64,000 nt of DNA, from NCBI GenBank assembly GCA_000149265.1, contig CH002834.1, positions 982,131 to 1,046,130 of the forward strand, written 5' to 3'. Below the pieces are notes generated by a model. It was given only the letters and a program-made list of their open reading frames with translations, ran no database searches and was not told the origin of the DNA. The stretch is from Ciona savignyi (lineage: Eukaryota; Chordata; Ascidiacea; Phlebobranchia; Cionidae). Positions within the stretch are counted from its first letter, which is position 1. Every line of letters begins with the position of its first letter. A program made the position numbers and the translations under genes. Of the stretch, positions 11,911-23,209 are shown piece by piece.

Positions 11911-13116
11911 AGTATTGAATAATAAATCAACGAGGAATGAATAACTTATAGAGGAAGTAAAATAAAACTATAAGTCGAACTTTTTGCAGAAATTACTCAC
12001 ACAATTTTTACAGGCTAATCCCAAAGATTCTTTAAAGATTTAACAGTTATATATAGTTACAAATCTCAATAATCGTAAACTTTCCGTATTTAGGAAGTCT
12101 GTGAAAAACTTTAAGCATATAGCTTAATAACAAACAAATTCTGCGTTCATCTTTATCCGCCTCTGTTGGACGAATTTAACATAAACTAAAAATATGATAT
12201 TTTTTATCCTACTTGTGTGCCAACCCTACTGCCGTACACATGACCCTGTGTGTTCGGGACAGTTTTACTAAATACCGTTTCACGATCGAGTAACTTCGAT
12301 GGTGTTTTAGGCCGTCAACGCCCGTTACAATTCCTCAGAAAGCCCCAGTTTTCGTCCTTGTGTAATAAGGGTTTAGGTTAATTAATTTTTGGTGTTATTT
12401 TTTCTACCAAAAAAATTATCTTAGTTTTGTGTTTCCACCTCATTTATACGCGTAATAAGATTGTAATATAATTGGTTAGGCCGATTTTATTTTGGGGATT
12501 TCCCGGGATACGCTGGGTAATTTCTTATACGTAATTTCTAATACTCTAAATTTTGTAGAAATTTAAGGTAAATATTCCTTTCCAGTCCAGAGATATCGGC
12601 GATAACGCCAAAATTGCTAAAAATTTGTTTTATTTTTACATTTTTTCAGATAGCGGGAATTCCCTTTGGGTTTTTTGAAAAATTAAAAGTCGAGGCAAAC
12701 TACAGACATACGTGATTGGATAAACGCGTTCTATTCTAGTAAAATCAATATGTGTTCCCTTCGGATTCATGAACTCAAAGGGAACCCATAATTATGTACA
12801 GGCAAAGTACATTTCGTTCTTTTGTGGTTGCTAGAAAACAATTATAGCTATTGGATTGCACATAAAATAATAATTACAGAAACAAAAACAAAGCTTTCCA
12901 AGTATTTTGCAAGAGTTTTCGTTCTTTGAATTGCATAAAGAAAAACACGTTGCTTAAGTCTCAGGGTGCTTTCCCTAAAACGACTAAGAAATATCAACAA
13001 AATTAGTTACACTTGTGGAGATTGCAAGTGGGCTACTTTTCTAAAATGTTTTTTTCTTTATAGAATGTACGTATCTGCTGGTGCTTAAAAATTCAGTTTG
13101 GCTTTTGAGTAGCAAA
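11911..13116. other. 5' flank of sulfotransferase copy 2
   Basis: Non-coding and AT-rich. A short inverted pair (ttcccttcggattcatgaac and a gggaacccataat block near 12750-12790) is visible. No similarity to the 5' flank of copy 1. Confidence 0.35.
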
Positions 13117-16100
13117 ATGAAGGTTATATACGCCGGTTATAGTAAAACTGGTACCAAGACAATGACTGCAGTGTTTCATCAGTTCGGATACAAGACATAC
13201 GACTGGCTCGAAAACTCTTGGTACCTTGGCAAGGAATGGAGGAAAATTATCCAGGAAGGGGGAACAGTGGATGATTTTAGAAGAATGTACGACGGTGTCG
13301 ATGCAATTGTTGATGCTCCTTGCTACTTTTACTGGGAGGAAATTCATGCAGCTTATCCTGATGCAAAAGTTAGTATAGTTATGTCTGACCTAGATATAGA
13401 ATATTTATGTTTATCTCCATAAATGGGAAAACCAAGTGGGTTAACACACGGGCAGTCAGATCACCTTGTGTCCACCGTCGAGTTACCGGAGCTATATCAG
13501 TGAAATGCGTGTTATTCACAAATTCCTTCAATTATGTAAAACCCATTAATTCGCTAAGAGCAATGTACGTTAAGTGCCTTACCCAAGTAGGTGACGCACT
13601 AAACCACCAGACTAATCGGGCGAACCTACTAATATTCCATCGGTGTAAGTTGCATGCCATTTTCTGTTTGACTTTCAGAAGCTATTAAATGTTTTGTTAA
13701 GGATAAATTTCGTCATCATTATTGAGTATTGTTAAAGCTAAATTCCCTCAGCGATGATCAGGCCGTGATAAATAAAAAGCTATACGCTTAATTAATGCTC
13801 TAGTTTCAAAGATGTATTTAATTCAAAGTTCACACAAGATTTGCCACAGCAATATCACGAAATCAAATTAAGTTATTTATAGTCACTTGGAAACAAAAAA
13901 CACATGTTAACACAAATTAATCTAATTTAATGATCTCACATCTGGCTTATTACCCAACATGACTGCTAAAATAGTATCGCAAAAAACTGGCACAAAAGGT
14001 AAACACAAATATTAAAAACTGATGAGACAATCCAAAAAAAAAGCATTATGAAACATGTCGCACTAAATATTATATAATACTGGGTCAATAAATATAAATA
14101 AAGGATTGTTGGCGTCAATATTCTGGCCACAAAATAAATAAAGTTATTTTCCGAAAACGAACGACAACAATAACTGTAAACATTTAAGACAAAATCAATT
14201 AAAGCAAGGAAAAAACAAAGCGGCAGTTACTGTTATATTTTGTTAAGATAAAAACCACCGCCGTGAAAAATTTTTAGATAACTGCGATATACAAGACTCT
14301 GTCATTTCCATTGAAGCTATAGAATTCAAGCAATCAGCCATGGTGGTATTATCCTTAGCAACTTCTTGCTTGAACCTTGTTGGCACCCTTACTAATTTGT
14401 TTGTATGCTCCGGTCCCTATTGCAGCTAGTTGAGTATATAACAAATCGTTTCAGTAGGGACAGTGTTATTGTCTGGAACTTTAGGCGCATGTCTATTATC
14501 TCTGTTTTCTCTCATATATTTATTAAAAAGATCTGAGTCACACCTGAAATTCTTCTTTAGACCATTATGTCGGGATTTCGCCATACTTCGATTGTCAGCA
14601 AAGTTGGGTTTGCTTAATTTCCAGGGCAGCCTGATTTTATTATTTCCATTTATGTCTCTCATAGTGGACCGGACCATGATTTTAAACATTGTTGATTTCC
14701 ACTGACGAAGAATCTTCTTCCAGCTGCTTGCATTCACAAAGATTGGGGAGAATGTGTTTATGTTGTTAGTGCAATGTTTAAGTGTTGATTTTACAACAGT
14801 TCACAGACACACATGTGTCTTTTAAAGCTTTATTAGACTACACTTCATTAGGAGTCCAGTCTAGTCGTGTTCGAATGACGGTTGGGTACCTGGCAGGTGT
14901 GGAAATTTCTTCTGTGACCAGCTTATTGTCTGATACAATCCAGTAACTCATACTTCATTTAGGTTTAAGCATGGAAAAGGTAAATTTCTGAGATGAGAAT
15001 ACCTTGACTTCATCCCTATGTGTTAGTATACTGTTGTGTGCATCCGGTAACTCAGGAACAACCATGACATCTCCAAGAAAAAAGATATCCTGCTCATACT
15101 ATCCTTTGATTGACAGCTTCAATAAACAACCATTATGCTCTTCATTCCACCAAATTTTATTAAAATTGGAGCAGCTGTTCAAATGCTATGCCCAAAATAG
15201 CTAAATTTTAAAAGCTAAAAAAAATACTGTATTGGTTTTTAACGTCTGGGAATTCTTCTGGATTTATCACCCAAATTTTTGGTTTTTGCATATCTAGACC
15301 AGTGTCTAAAAAGTTTTAATGCGATTCCCTTATCCCTTTTGTCAGATGACAAGGCGACATGCTATGCCTGTCAAGCATTTGATTTAAAATAATAATAATA
15401 AAAAAAACGCACAACAACAATATGTGTCCCATTTTTCCAAATATTGAAAATTGGAAGTGTGCCGAAAGATAACGCAATAAATATTATAAAACACTGGGTC
15501 ATAAAATAAACAAAAAAGGTATTGTTGGCGTCAACATGTATAATTTGGGAACATGTTTATTATTATTAATGCATGTGCAATATTTTCAGATTATTTTTTC
15601 TGCTCGAGATGAAGACACTTGGGTTTCAAGCATGGTTAAACAAGCTGATTCGGAGAATTATAACCCTTGGTTGTTCCTAATGGAAGTTTTCTCCTATTCT
15701 GGTTGGCAATACTGGAAATTTCGAAGCGCTGCTTGTAAGAAACGTCACAATATAGATGCTGAATATTTCATCTGATGGAAGGGTGTAAATATAAATCTCG
15801 TGCACAGTGAATCTGATCTTCGGCACACCATATTCCTATCCTTGGAGTAAAGTACACTACAACACATTACGATGGAAGCGAATGTATAGAAACCACAACG
15901 CAGGTGTTCTTCAGGTTAGGTGTTTGATCAAGTTCATTTCATATACATGTACATGTGTTCACTTAGTTAAATTTTATATTTCACTCTTTATTAATAATTA
16001 GAATGCTCCAAAGGACAAGTTGCTAGTGTACAATTTTAAAGACGGCTGGGGACCCCTGTGTGAATTTCTTGGTGAAGAAGTACCAGACAAACCATTTCCT

Positions 16101-16298
16101 CGTGCTAATATTGGAGCTTCTATAATAAGAGAATATATGGAAACCCACCCGATCATGATTAGAATGATGAGAGAGATGATGTTTTCACTTGGAGTTATTA
16201 CTGTTATAGGTGTATATGGAGGGTATAAAATCTATCGAAATCCGGGAAATATTAAAAGATGGTCCGAAGCTGTGTTAACACGCGTAAAATTTTGGTAA
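13117..16298 (+). CDS. sulfotransferase-like protein, copy 2 (four exons, 266 aa)
   Basis: Exons 13117-13368, 15590-15734, 15808-15914 and 16002-16298 have the same lengths (252, 145, 107, 297 nt) and phases as copy 1 and give 266 residues. Motifs: YAGYSKTGTKTM at the N-terminus, FSARDEDTWVSS at the start of exon 2, and the same C-terminal membrane helix. Exons 1 and 4 are nearly identical to copy 1, whereas exon 2 and the first half of exon 3 differ strongly, so the middle of the protein, probably including acceptor-binding parts, has diverged. Introns are 2221, 73 and 87 nt. Intron 1 holds a partial SINE and an inverted unit of the 335-bp repeat. A poly(A) signal is at 16382-16387. Function beyond sulfotransferase-type fold is not known. 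Confidence 0.8.
13404..13628 (-). mobile_element. partial SINE in intron 1 of sulfotransferase copy 2
   Basis: Contains the body of the SINE (gggttaacacacgggca, attcgctaagag, gtgccttacccaag) with an internal deletion removing the cggttgtgtcc region. It begins only about 35 bases after the donor site of exon 1. The open frames seen across it are by-products. Confidence 0.75.
13629..15059. other. intron 1 of copy 2, unassigned part
   Basis: Holds an open frame of about 100 codons on the minus strand (14426-14737) rich in Lys, Arg and Asn, which I do not recognise and think is chance or a relic. The remainder is AT-rich. Confidence 0.3.
15060..15445 (-). repeat. inverted unit of the 335-bp repeat
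   Basis: On the minus strand the order gacacatattgttgttg, cttgacaggcatagcatgtc, catctgac..aaagggat, then ggtctagatatgcaaaaacc and gggaattccc.. resembles the start of the array at 1410-1700 and the single unit at 61540-61790. Confidence 0.7.
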
Positions 16299-16381
16299 CC
16301 TTCTTCTATACACGAAAGATATAAAATTTGAAGATATACTCATTTCTGTGTTATATATTATATATATGTCCCTATACGATA

Positions 16382-16387
16382 AATAAA
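16382..16387 (+). promoter_or_regulatory. poly(A) signal of sulfotransferase copy 2
   Basis: AATAAA 84 bases after the stop codon. Similarity to the 3' flank of copy 1 lasts only about 60 bases past the stop. Confidence 0.55.
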
Positions 16388-16769
16388 CCCAAACAATAAT
16401 TCAAAAATTTTAATACACTTTCATTTCTAAATATTTCTAAAGTACCAACTCGGTGTTTAGCTCATCTGTAAAAACAAAAAACCCAAGGGGAATTCCCGCA
16501 ATCGGAAAAATGTGAAAAATATGGCTATTTTTGGCGTATTCGCCGATATTTCTGGTTTCGAAAGGAATATTTCTTTCGAATTTCCAAGGAATTTAAATAT
16601 GTACAATACAAATCAGAAAAAAACGTTACAGAAATTTAAATTATCCGATTTAGCCCGGGGAAATTCTCCAAAACGAAATAACCGTTTGTCCCACACCAAT
16701 CTTTAACCCTTTTCTGGAAAATACCCATTTATTAAATTCCACGGAAATTAGTGATGATTTATACTTCAT

Positions 16770-17320
16770 ATCATAAGGAAGAAAATGTCCAATCGATCTT
16801 CTGGTGGTGTTAGCTAATATTGTTTGGATCTACGGTGGCAAATTCTACGTTTGTCCGGCTCGTTGGTCTAACGGTTAAGTGCGTCCCCTTTCAATTGAAA
16901 GGTTTCAGGTGCGAAACTGGTCGCTAGATAGTCGGTTGTGTCCTTGGGCAAGGCACTTTACGGACATTGCCTGAACCCAGCGGATTAATGGGTTCTACCA
17001 AATTGAAGGAACGTGTCTATCATATACAACACACTGCAATAGCTCCGGTAACCTGACGATGGGCGCGAGGTGACCTGACGATTGCCCGTGTGTTAACCCC
17101 CTTGGTTTTCCCATTCACGGGGATAAAGATGAATATCCTATCCCTATCCTACGTAAATTGCGTCAGGAAAAATTCCCGAGAGACCAAATAATAAAAGCAC
17201 GATTGCTGTTTTGTAAATGTTCGTCACCGGTTATACTATAACAGCCGATATTTCGCAACTAGTAAGGATTATTCACTTTAAATTATAAGGAAAGTTGTAG
17301 GTGAAAAGAATAAACTGAGG
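16770..17320. repeat. inverted copy of 5222-5490, split by a SINE
   Basis: The parts 16770-16857 and 17153-17320 together read as the reverse complement of 5222-5490. The uninterrupted order at 5400-5420 identifies the empty target site. Confidence 0.65.
16858..17152 (+). mobile_element. full-length SINE with identifiable target site
   Basis: Head gtccggctcgttggtctaac with tRNA-like A and B boxes, conserved body and a tail of tatcc repeats. Flanks are attctacg on the left and ctacgtaaat on the right. The empty site at 5405-5420 (inverted) has a single ctacgt, so the short target duplication is about ctacg(t). Confidence 0.85.
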
Positions 17321-17884
17321 AAGTGAGAGACTAGTAACTAAACATACCGCAAGTTACTATACGGGAAATGCGTTAAAATATATTCATAACTTATCTAAAG
17401 CCATTACAAAAGATAGTGAATTTCAAGGCGAACAAAAAAGATTGGAATACCCCATACTCAGCATGGACCAAATTACGGGAAACCCCCCAACTTTTAATCG
17501 CACTTAAACCACTGATCAGTCTGCTTTAACTATCCATAATAATAAGAATAAAGTAAACTAATGGGTTAAACTTGTTACGAGTGTTGGTTAAAATGTATTA
17601 GATTACAAATTGTAAATAAATCACGCCAGGGAAACTTCCACCAAGCTCAAGAACATTACCATATACACCATTATCTCGCATTTCAGGTATTTTATTGTTA
17701 AATAATTATTAAATAACAATAAAAAATACATTAATTATAATATTTAAAAAAAAACTTTAATAAAAAAAACAATTTAATTTTCTTTGTTTCAATGGTCGTA
17801 TTTTTAGTATGCCAGCATGAATACTTTGTTCGGAAAACATGAATATTAATTATGAATTGGTAACTCGGGAACCCATTAGTTTCT
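17321..17884. other. spacer without gene
   Basis: AT-rich, with A-rich runs near 17700-17790. Nothing assignable. Confidence 0.3.
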
Positions 17885-18055
17885 GCCTACAAAAACAAAC
17901 GTTATATACATTATTTGAGATATACCAAAGGTGATGAGGTAGCCGAAACCCGATCGTTTCTGCATACAGAAAAATATACCGTGCACTCAACAGCAGTTTT
18001 AAAAATAGTCCTGCGAATAAAACGTGGTTGACACTCTTTAGTTGATTTTTCGCTC
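17885..18055 (+). repeat. relic of the cacgtggttgacactct element
   Basis: Two blocks of 'gaacccattagtttctgc..acaaaaac' type and a terminal acgtggttgacactctttag match 4555-4720 (inverted) and 3235-3260. Confidence 0.5.
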
Positions 18056-18064
18056 TTCTTTTTT

Positions 18065-18510
18065 GTGAAGATTGTATAACCTATGTAAGATTTATCGTCC
18101 CAATTATTGTTTATATTATATCGATGTCACTAGGGAATAAGATCGGTATTGTATTCCCTTTTTCCCGCAATTTCACCGAACTATAAAACGCTTGTTTTTT
18201 ACCGCATGAGCATTATCGTGAGGTAATCGGTCCTTTGGTAGTATGTTTTGGAATTAACGGTTAGAAAGATGTGTATGACGTGCTTTGGCTCCTGTTCAGC
18301 CACAATTTGGTAAATATTGGGTTTATTTCTCAAACTAGTAATTTTTGTGATAATTAAATTGTACATATATTTTTCCTTAGAAAACCGTCATTTCAAGACC
18401 TTTCGTTCCGCCATCATTCAAATTCGAATAAATTCACCAGTTTTGGACAATGACGCGTTATTTCAAACTCTGAATAAAGGACGCCGTCTATAAGCATACT
18501 GCAACCTCTC
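18065..18510 (+). repeat. direct duplicate of 11400-11910
   Basis: See the partner entry. This copy lacks the expanded TA tract. Confidence 0.75.
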
Positions 18511-19413
18511 ATTAAGACAGGTGTTAGGAGCCAGCACCTTGTCGGGAAGTTACAACCTACTTCTGTGGTTTCACGTTATTAAATATAACCTGATATGTAA
18601 TTAATGGATTTAAGTTATTCATCAAAAGTTTATTTTACTGGCTTACGTTTTATCCCAGTAAATTGAAAAAGTGATCTTTCGAGTGGCGTCTGCTATGTGA
18701 CTGGCACATGAACACATTTAAGGTTCCCTCGACTAAACTTTGTGGATTCAGGAATATAGCCTAACTGGTAGAGACTCCAGTTCGCATTCTTTTATTGAAA
18801 ATGAACAATTGAATATATTTTTCTAGTGCCTATATTAGTGATATATTAAGGTATTTTAAGGATATTCTATTGATCCTCGATTATTATCTATTTAAAAATT
18901 AAAACAAAATGTGCAGTGGGATATTTTTGTTTATTTATTAGTTATCTTTAACATTGTTCTCTTCTGTAGCTTGTATCAAAAGATCTTCAAACGTGTCTGA
19001 AATATATAGAAAGGATAATAAAAATCAAATGTTTAGAAAAAAATTCAATCTACATTTGAATTCACCACATAACATACAATAAAGGAAAATTGTATTTTGT
19101 TTGTTAAAACTGCGTTTTTACTCGACTAGTAGGCCAGTCGGGAAGAGGGTCGACGATCTACAGGTTGTTCCATCGAAACCAGCCTTTGGCTGGACTAATG
19201 TTACCGATTTTAGCGGACAGCGCTGGAAACCATTACTGGATTGTAATAAAGCTAATAAGGAACATCTGGTTCATATGCAACACAGTCGAATGGCTCCTGT
19301 AGCCCCAACATGAAAAAATCTGACGGTTAAAACGCCTCTAGTGTTTACTTTACTTACAGGAATAAATTATGAATATTCTATTCGAATTTGTTTTGATGCA
19401 ATAGATAAAAAAA
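18511..19413. other. spacer downstream of the peptide gene
   Basis: A 70-codon frame at 19101-19313 (+) is open but not recognised. Nothing else stands out. Confidence 0.25.
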
Positions 19414-19619
19414 TCATTTTCTTGAACTACCTGAAAAATTACATTATAAAAAAACTAACTTTACAGTACGATAAAGATATTATTACCTTGTATCTGTTCC
19501 GGCATCTTTTGGTCATAGGCAGTCCAATTTGCCCAACGCCGTCTGCGCCGACGCCAACCCGAGACTTCTGTTGTTAAAACAAGCGCAATCGCAAGCAAGA
19601 GAATAAGTGTTTTGTTCAT
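19414..19619 (-). CDS. small secreted Arg/Trp-rich peptide precursor (two exons, 49 aa)
   Basis: Exon A (19619-19487) starts with ATG directly after a tttttacag acceptor. Exon B (19430-19414) follows a 56-nt GT-AG intron and ends in TGA. The predicted 49-residue product has a clear signal peptide (MNKTLILLLAIALVLTTEV) and a probable cleavage near Ser-Gly. The mature part of about 28 residues begins Trp, six Arg, Trp, then AlaAsnTrpThr with an N-glycosylation-type NWT, and ends GSSRK. Net charge is strongly positive (about +7 by eye). A short, secreted, cationic, Trp-rich peptide fits an antimicrobial or signalling role, but no cysteines are present and I recognise no named family. Five prime to it lies a foldback element. 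Confidence 0.5.
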
Positions 19620-19784
19620 CTGTAAAAATGATTTTTTAGAGACTTTGTGACCAAAATTTAAACCGATCAATACATATATGGTATACATTCAACACACCCA
19701 ATCGATCCTAGCAAATAATACAGCTGGACTCGAAACTTGCATACTAAAAACAAAATTACTCAGCGATGTACAACGAAGCTGACG

Positions 19785-20410
19785 AAGCTGGTAGTAAATC
19801 CAGAATACACGATCTATAACCTAGGTAGCTTAAGTGAACACAGTAACTTCATCCATCCAACAACCACAACCTACCTTGAATAATTCTTTCTTGAAAGTGG
19901 TTTTCCTAAGATAGGACTGGTTAATTTATGTTTAACTTCTTTTTTCTTGTGGCATAAAAGATTCGCTGCTTGATTTCTCTTTTTATTCCTTTTAAAAGAA
20001 AGAGATCGCGGGAATCGTGAGTGCGTTGTGCGGAAACTATTAAGANNNNNNNNNNNNNNNNNNNNNNNNNNNNNNNNNNNNNNNNNNNNNNNNNNNNNNN
20101 NNNNNNNNNNNNNNNNNNNNNNNNNNNNNNNNNNNNNNNNNNNNNACCACATGCTCAGATGTCCATATGTTTGCCCAATTAATAAAAACAATACGCAGCC
20201 AATGGTCAATGGGGACGTTTTTAAGTAAAATAAATGAATAATTGAACCAATTAAATTTTAAAGTTAGCAGAAAACAGCACTGAAATGGAATTTCCTACTG
20301 CATTCTTTTGTAAAAATAAGACGTAATCAAATAAATTAGAGCAATTAACTAATTATTCAAACGCAGTTAACGTGGTCTGTTTTCAAACGCCATATTACTG
20401 AAAATCATGT
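19785..20410. repeat. left arm of foldback element (interrupted by a gap)
   Basis: Reverse-complements 21495-21985. Shared stretches include aggtagcttaagtgaacac, aattctttcttgaaagtg, gtgagtgcgttg and cagttaacgtggtctgtttt. The gap at 20046-20145 falls where the right arm has only about 40 extra bases, so the true missing piece may be shorter than 100. Confidence 0.8.
20046..20145. other. assembly gap (100 N)
   Basis: A run of exactly 100 N. Frames drawn across it are meaningless. Confidence 1.
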
Positions 20411-21494
20411 GGACCATTTGTCTTTTTTTGTTATTTCCAAAAAAGAATATTTGAAAAAAGTGTGGATTAATTGTTATTTTACTTTTAATTTATGGTATAA
20501 TTTTGGAAACACCATACGCAGTGAGATTTTGTAGAGTTTTTTTACCTCACGATCTGTTGATAACTTCCTTCGAGAATTTCCAAACGAACACGATTTTAGC
20601 GCGCGAGATATACATCATTTCCTTTATTGAGTAGCATGAAGCTAAGGGCCTTCCGAAATTTATGGCAAACGAAAGTACTTGCTAGAGTAGAGTTTATTAT
20701 GGTAACATTTTCTTAGTATTGTTTTAATAACCTCTGCTATCAAAATAATCGTATTGGATCAAAAATTCAATGGATTGTGAGATAAAGCGCGTTAATAGCA
20801 ATATGATCCCGCGCCAACCGTTGGGTTACCGAAACTATTACAGTAAGTTGTTATAGATCACAAAAACCTAATACAAAATCTAAGACAGTTGGTCTTCAAC
20901 TTTTAGTTTATCTACTGTAAGAAACTCCATGCGAAGAGATTTATGGAGTTTTTTTACCCCACGGTCTATTGATAACTTTCTTTTTGTATTTTTCAACGAG
21001 CACTGATGACATGAAAATAAATCACTCTAGCGAATCATTTGTTTATCATATGTTTAAAAATGGTCCTTATCTTTATGCTATCGAAAAAGGGGAAATGTGG
21101 TTTTGGTGTGGTAAAATCGTGTTCATGAAAATTCTTAACTCGGTTAAATAGGGAATCTCTGTAATACATTTTTTTATATAAATCAGTCATTTTATGCTTA
21201 CTGTTCTCCTTACTGCACTTTTGACTTGTTTTGCAGCGACTTGTTTACAGTAAAATATAAACTAGTAAAAGAAGAAGTAAAAAGAAACTTGTCCGACATT
21301 TTTTCTTTAAAATAGGTATTCCTTGTACCGTTATACTCCGACAGGTTTTAAAAAATACTTTGTAGTTTATCGCTAAATAAAGTATTAAATCTGTTACATT
21401 AATAACTTCTTATGTTTATACAAATTTGAATGTGGATATACCCCCAATGGTCACTCGAAACCAGTGCCGAAGAGAGACATATGGTACAAAGTAA
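20411..21494. repeat. loop of the foldback with internal direct repeats
   Basis: Two copies of a block 'gagtttttttacc(t/c)cac..tctgttgataacttc' lie at about 20505-20585 and 20920-20995. A fragment of the SINE body (gcgccaaccgttgggttacc) lies at about 20800-20865. No transposase is evident. Confidence 0.6.
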
Positions 21495-21985
21495 TATGGC
21501 GATTTTCAATAATAAGGCGTTCGAAAACAGACCACGTTAACTGCGATTTAAATAAATAATTATTAGCTTTAATTAAAAAAATAAATGCTTCTCTTTTAAT
21601 ACGTTTGATTTTAACTATAAAAAATACAGTAGGAGATTATATTTCAGTGCAGTTTGTGGCTTACTAAATTGGGCAAACATCTGGATATCTTAGTCATCTG
21701 AGCATGCGGTGGTGTAGTGTTAGCGAATTTTCCTAATAGTTTCCCAGCAACGCACTCACGATTTCCGCGATCACGCTCTTTAAAAAAGGGATAAAGAAAG
21801 TAATCAAGCATTGAAGCTTTAAATCCACAAGAAAAAGACATAAATAATTAACCATCCCTGTCGCAAGCAAATCACTTTCAAGAAAGAATTCTTTGAAGTT
21901 GGTTGAATAAAGTTACTGTGTTCACTTAAGCTACCTAAGTTAAAGATCGTGTATGTTGGATTTGCCACCAGCCTCGTTTTACATG
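21495..21985. repeat. right arm of foldback element
   Basis: Inverted partner of 19785-20410, uninterrupted. Divergence of the arms looks like roughly 15-20 percent by eye. Confidence 0.8.
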
Positions 21986-22034
21986 TTTTCGGTGTGTCGG
22001 TAGTCCTTACATTTGTATCAGAAAATCGCTTAAT

Positions 22035-22165
22035 AAAAGCAATGCACGTAACGGATATTGCCTGAACCTAAAGAAAGTGTGAATAAAACAGAACGTACTG
22101 CAATAGCGCCGGTAACTTCACGGTGGGCGCGAGGTGAACTGACGATTGTCTGTGTGTAAATTGCA
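22035..22165 (+). mobile_element. SINE fragment
   Basis: Body and tail portion: cggatattgcctgaacc, gcgccggtaac, cggtgggcgcgaggtgaac, then a truncated end. No tRNA-like head. Confidence 0.6.
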
Positions 22166-23209
22166 ATGACGAGATCGAAATAAACTGCAACAGCCATCTT
22201 TTGTTAAGATGCCCGAACCAACCGAGCACTTGTATACATCGGTCCCATTCTTGTGACTCGTACATCGACTGCTCGGACAATAAGGATGACATATAGTGTA
22301 TATGGTTTTGGTTTAAATGCTTTCTAAGGCCAGTAATAAAAAAGCGAGTGCTATTGCGTCATACCGCAATGGGCGCTTCGTAATCAGTACTCGTCGTGCG
22401 AAATTCGCGACTGGAAAGCATGGTCGGACGTTCTTACGCCTCGGCGCTCAAAAGTAATTCAACTGGAACAACAATCAGGCAACGACCTATTTGCCTAAGT
22501 TTTAGGTCTGGGAATACCTTGTCAAGAAACAGTATTTGGCAATTGTTTGATACCTGCTTATCAAAGAAAATCAGTAAGAAGCAATAACAGAAAGGAAAGG
22601 CAACTTAATTTATGTCACTTGTAAATCTAGAAACGATTGCCTAAAGAAATCCGAAAGGCTGAAAGTTGTGGAAAATGACTATTCTGCCCATATGTACATT
22701 TCGGATAGGACAGTAGTAGTGATTGGATGGATTCCTTTTTCCTTGAAAGGACAGCAGTATGGAAAAGTAGGCTAGGCCTATTTAGTACCATGAACAAATT
22801 CGACAAGCGGGTTATGGCAACTGGGATTCGGCTGGCAATGCTTAAAAAGGCAGACTTGGAAAAATACCGATACGAAGCTACATAAATGTAGCAGGATATG
22901 AATTATTTGTAAAATATCATGAAACACTAAGACCTGCAAGCATTGCAGAACCATATCACAAACTCGCCACTAGCCCGAGGAGATTCCCGCCTCACCAACA
23001 CCCGGCGTTTCAGAGATTACAAGAGAACGACAGCCCGCCCTAAGAAAAACCTAAAATGTGTGGATTCTCTCGAGAAAATCTAGTTTTGCGATCATACATT
23101 GCAACGACGTATGAGCCTAACATGTATGTTGTTTGTTGTGCTGATCCTGGGTGCGTTTCATAACCCCTCTTCCACACCACCACCACACCACCATGTAACA
23201 GAAAATCTC
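22166..23209. other. unassigned sequence
   Basis: Somewhat less AT-rich than its surroundings, with only short frames. No family recognised. Confidence 0.25.

Noticed and set aside
13407-13688. Plus-strand frame of 93 codons in intron 1 of sulfotransferase copy 2
   Set aside because: Lies within the antisense side of a SINE, and similar frames occur in other SINE copies.
14426-14737. Minus-strand 103-codon frame rich in Lys, Arg, Asn
   Set aside because: No recognisable motif, splice signals or signal peptide. Probably chance in an intron.
16870-16935. Possible true tRNA gene at the head of SINE copies
   Set aside because: A- and B-box-like sequences are present but no convincing cloverleaf, and the same sequence recurs many times with a SINE body attached.
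20028-20228. Open frames running through the N gaps at 20046, 30627 and 62007
   Set aside because: Openness is produced by the unknown bases.
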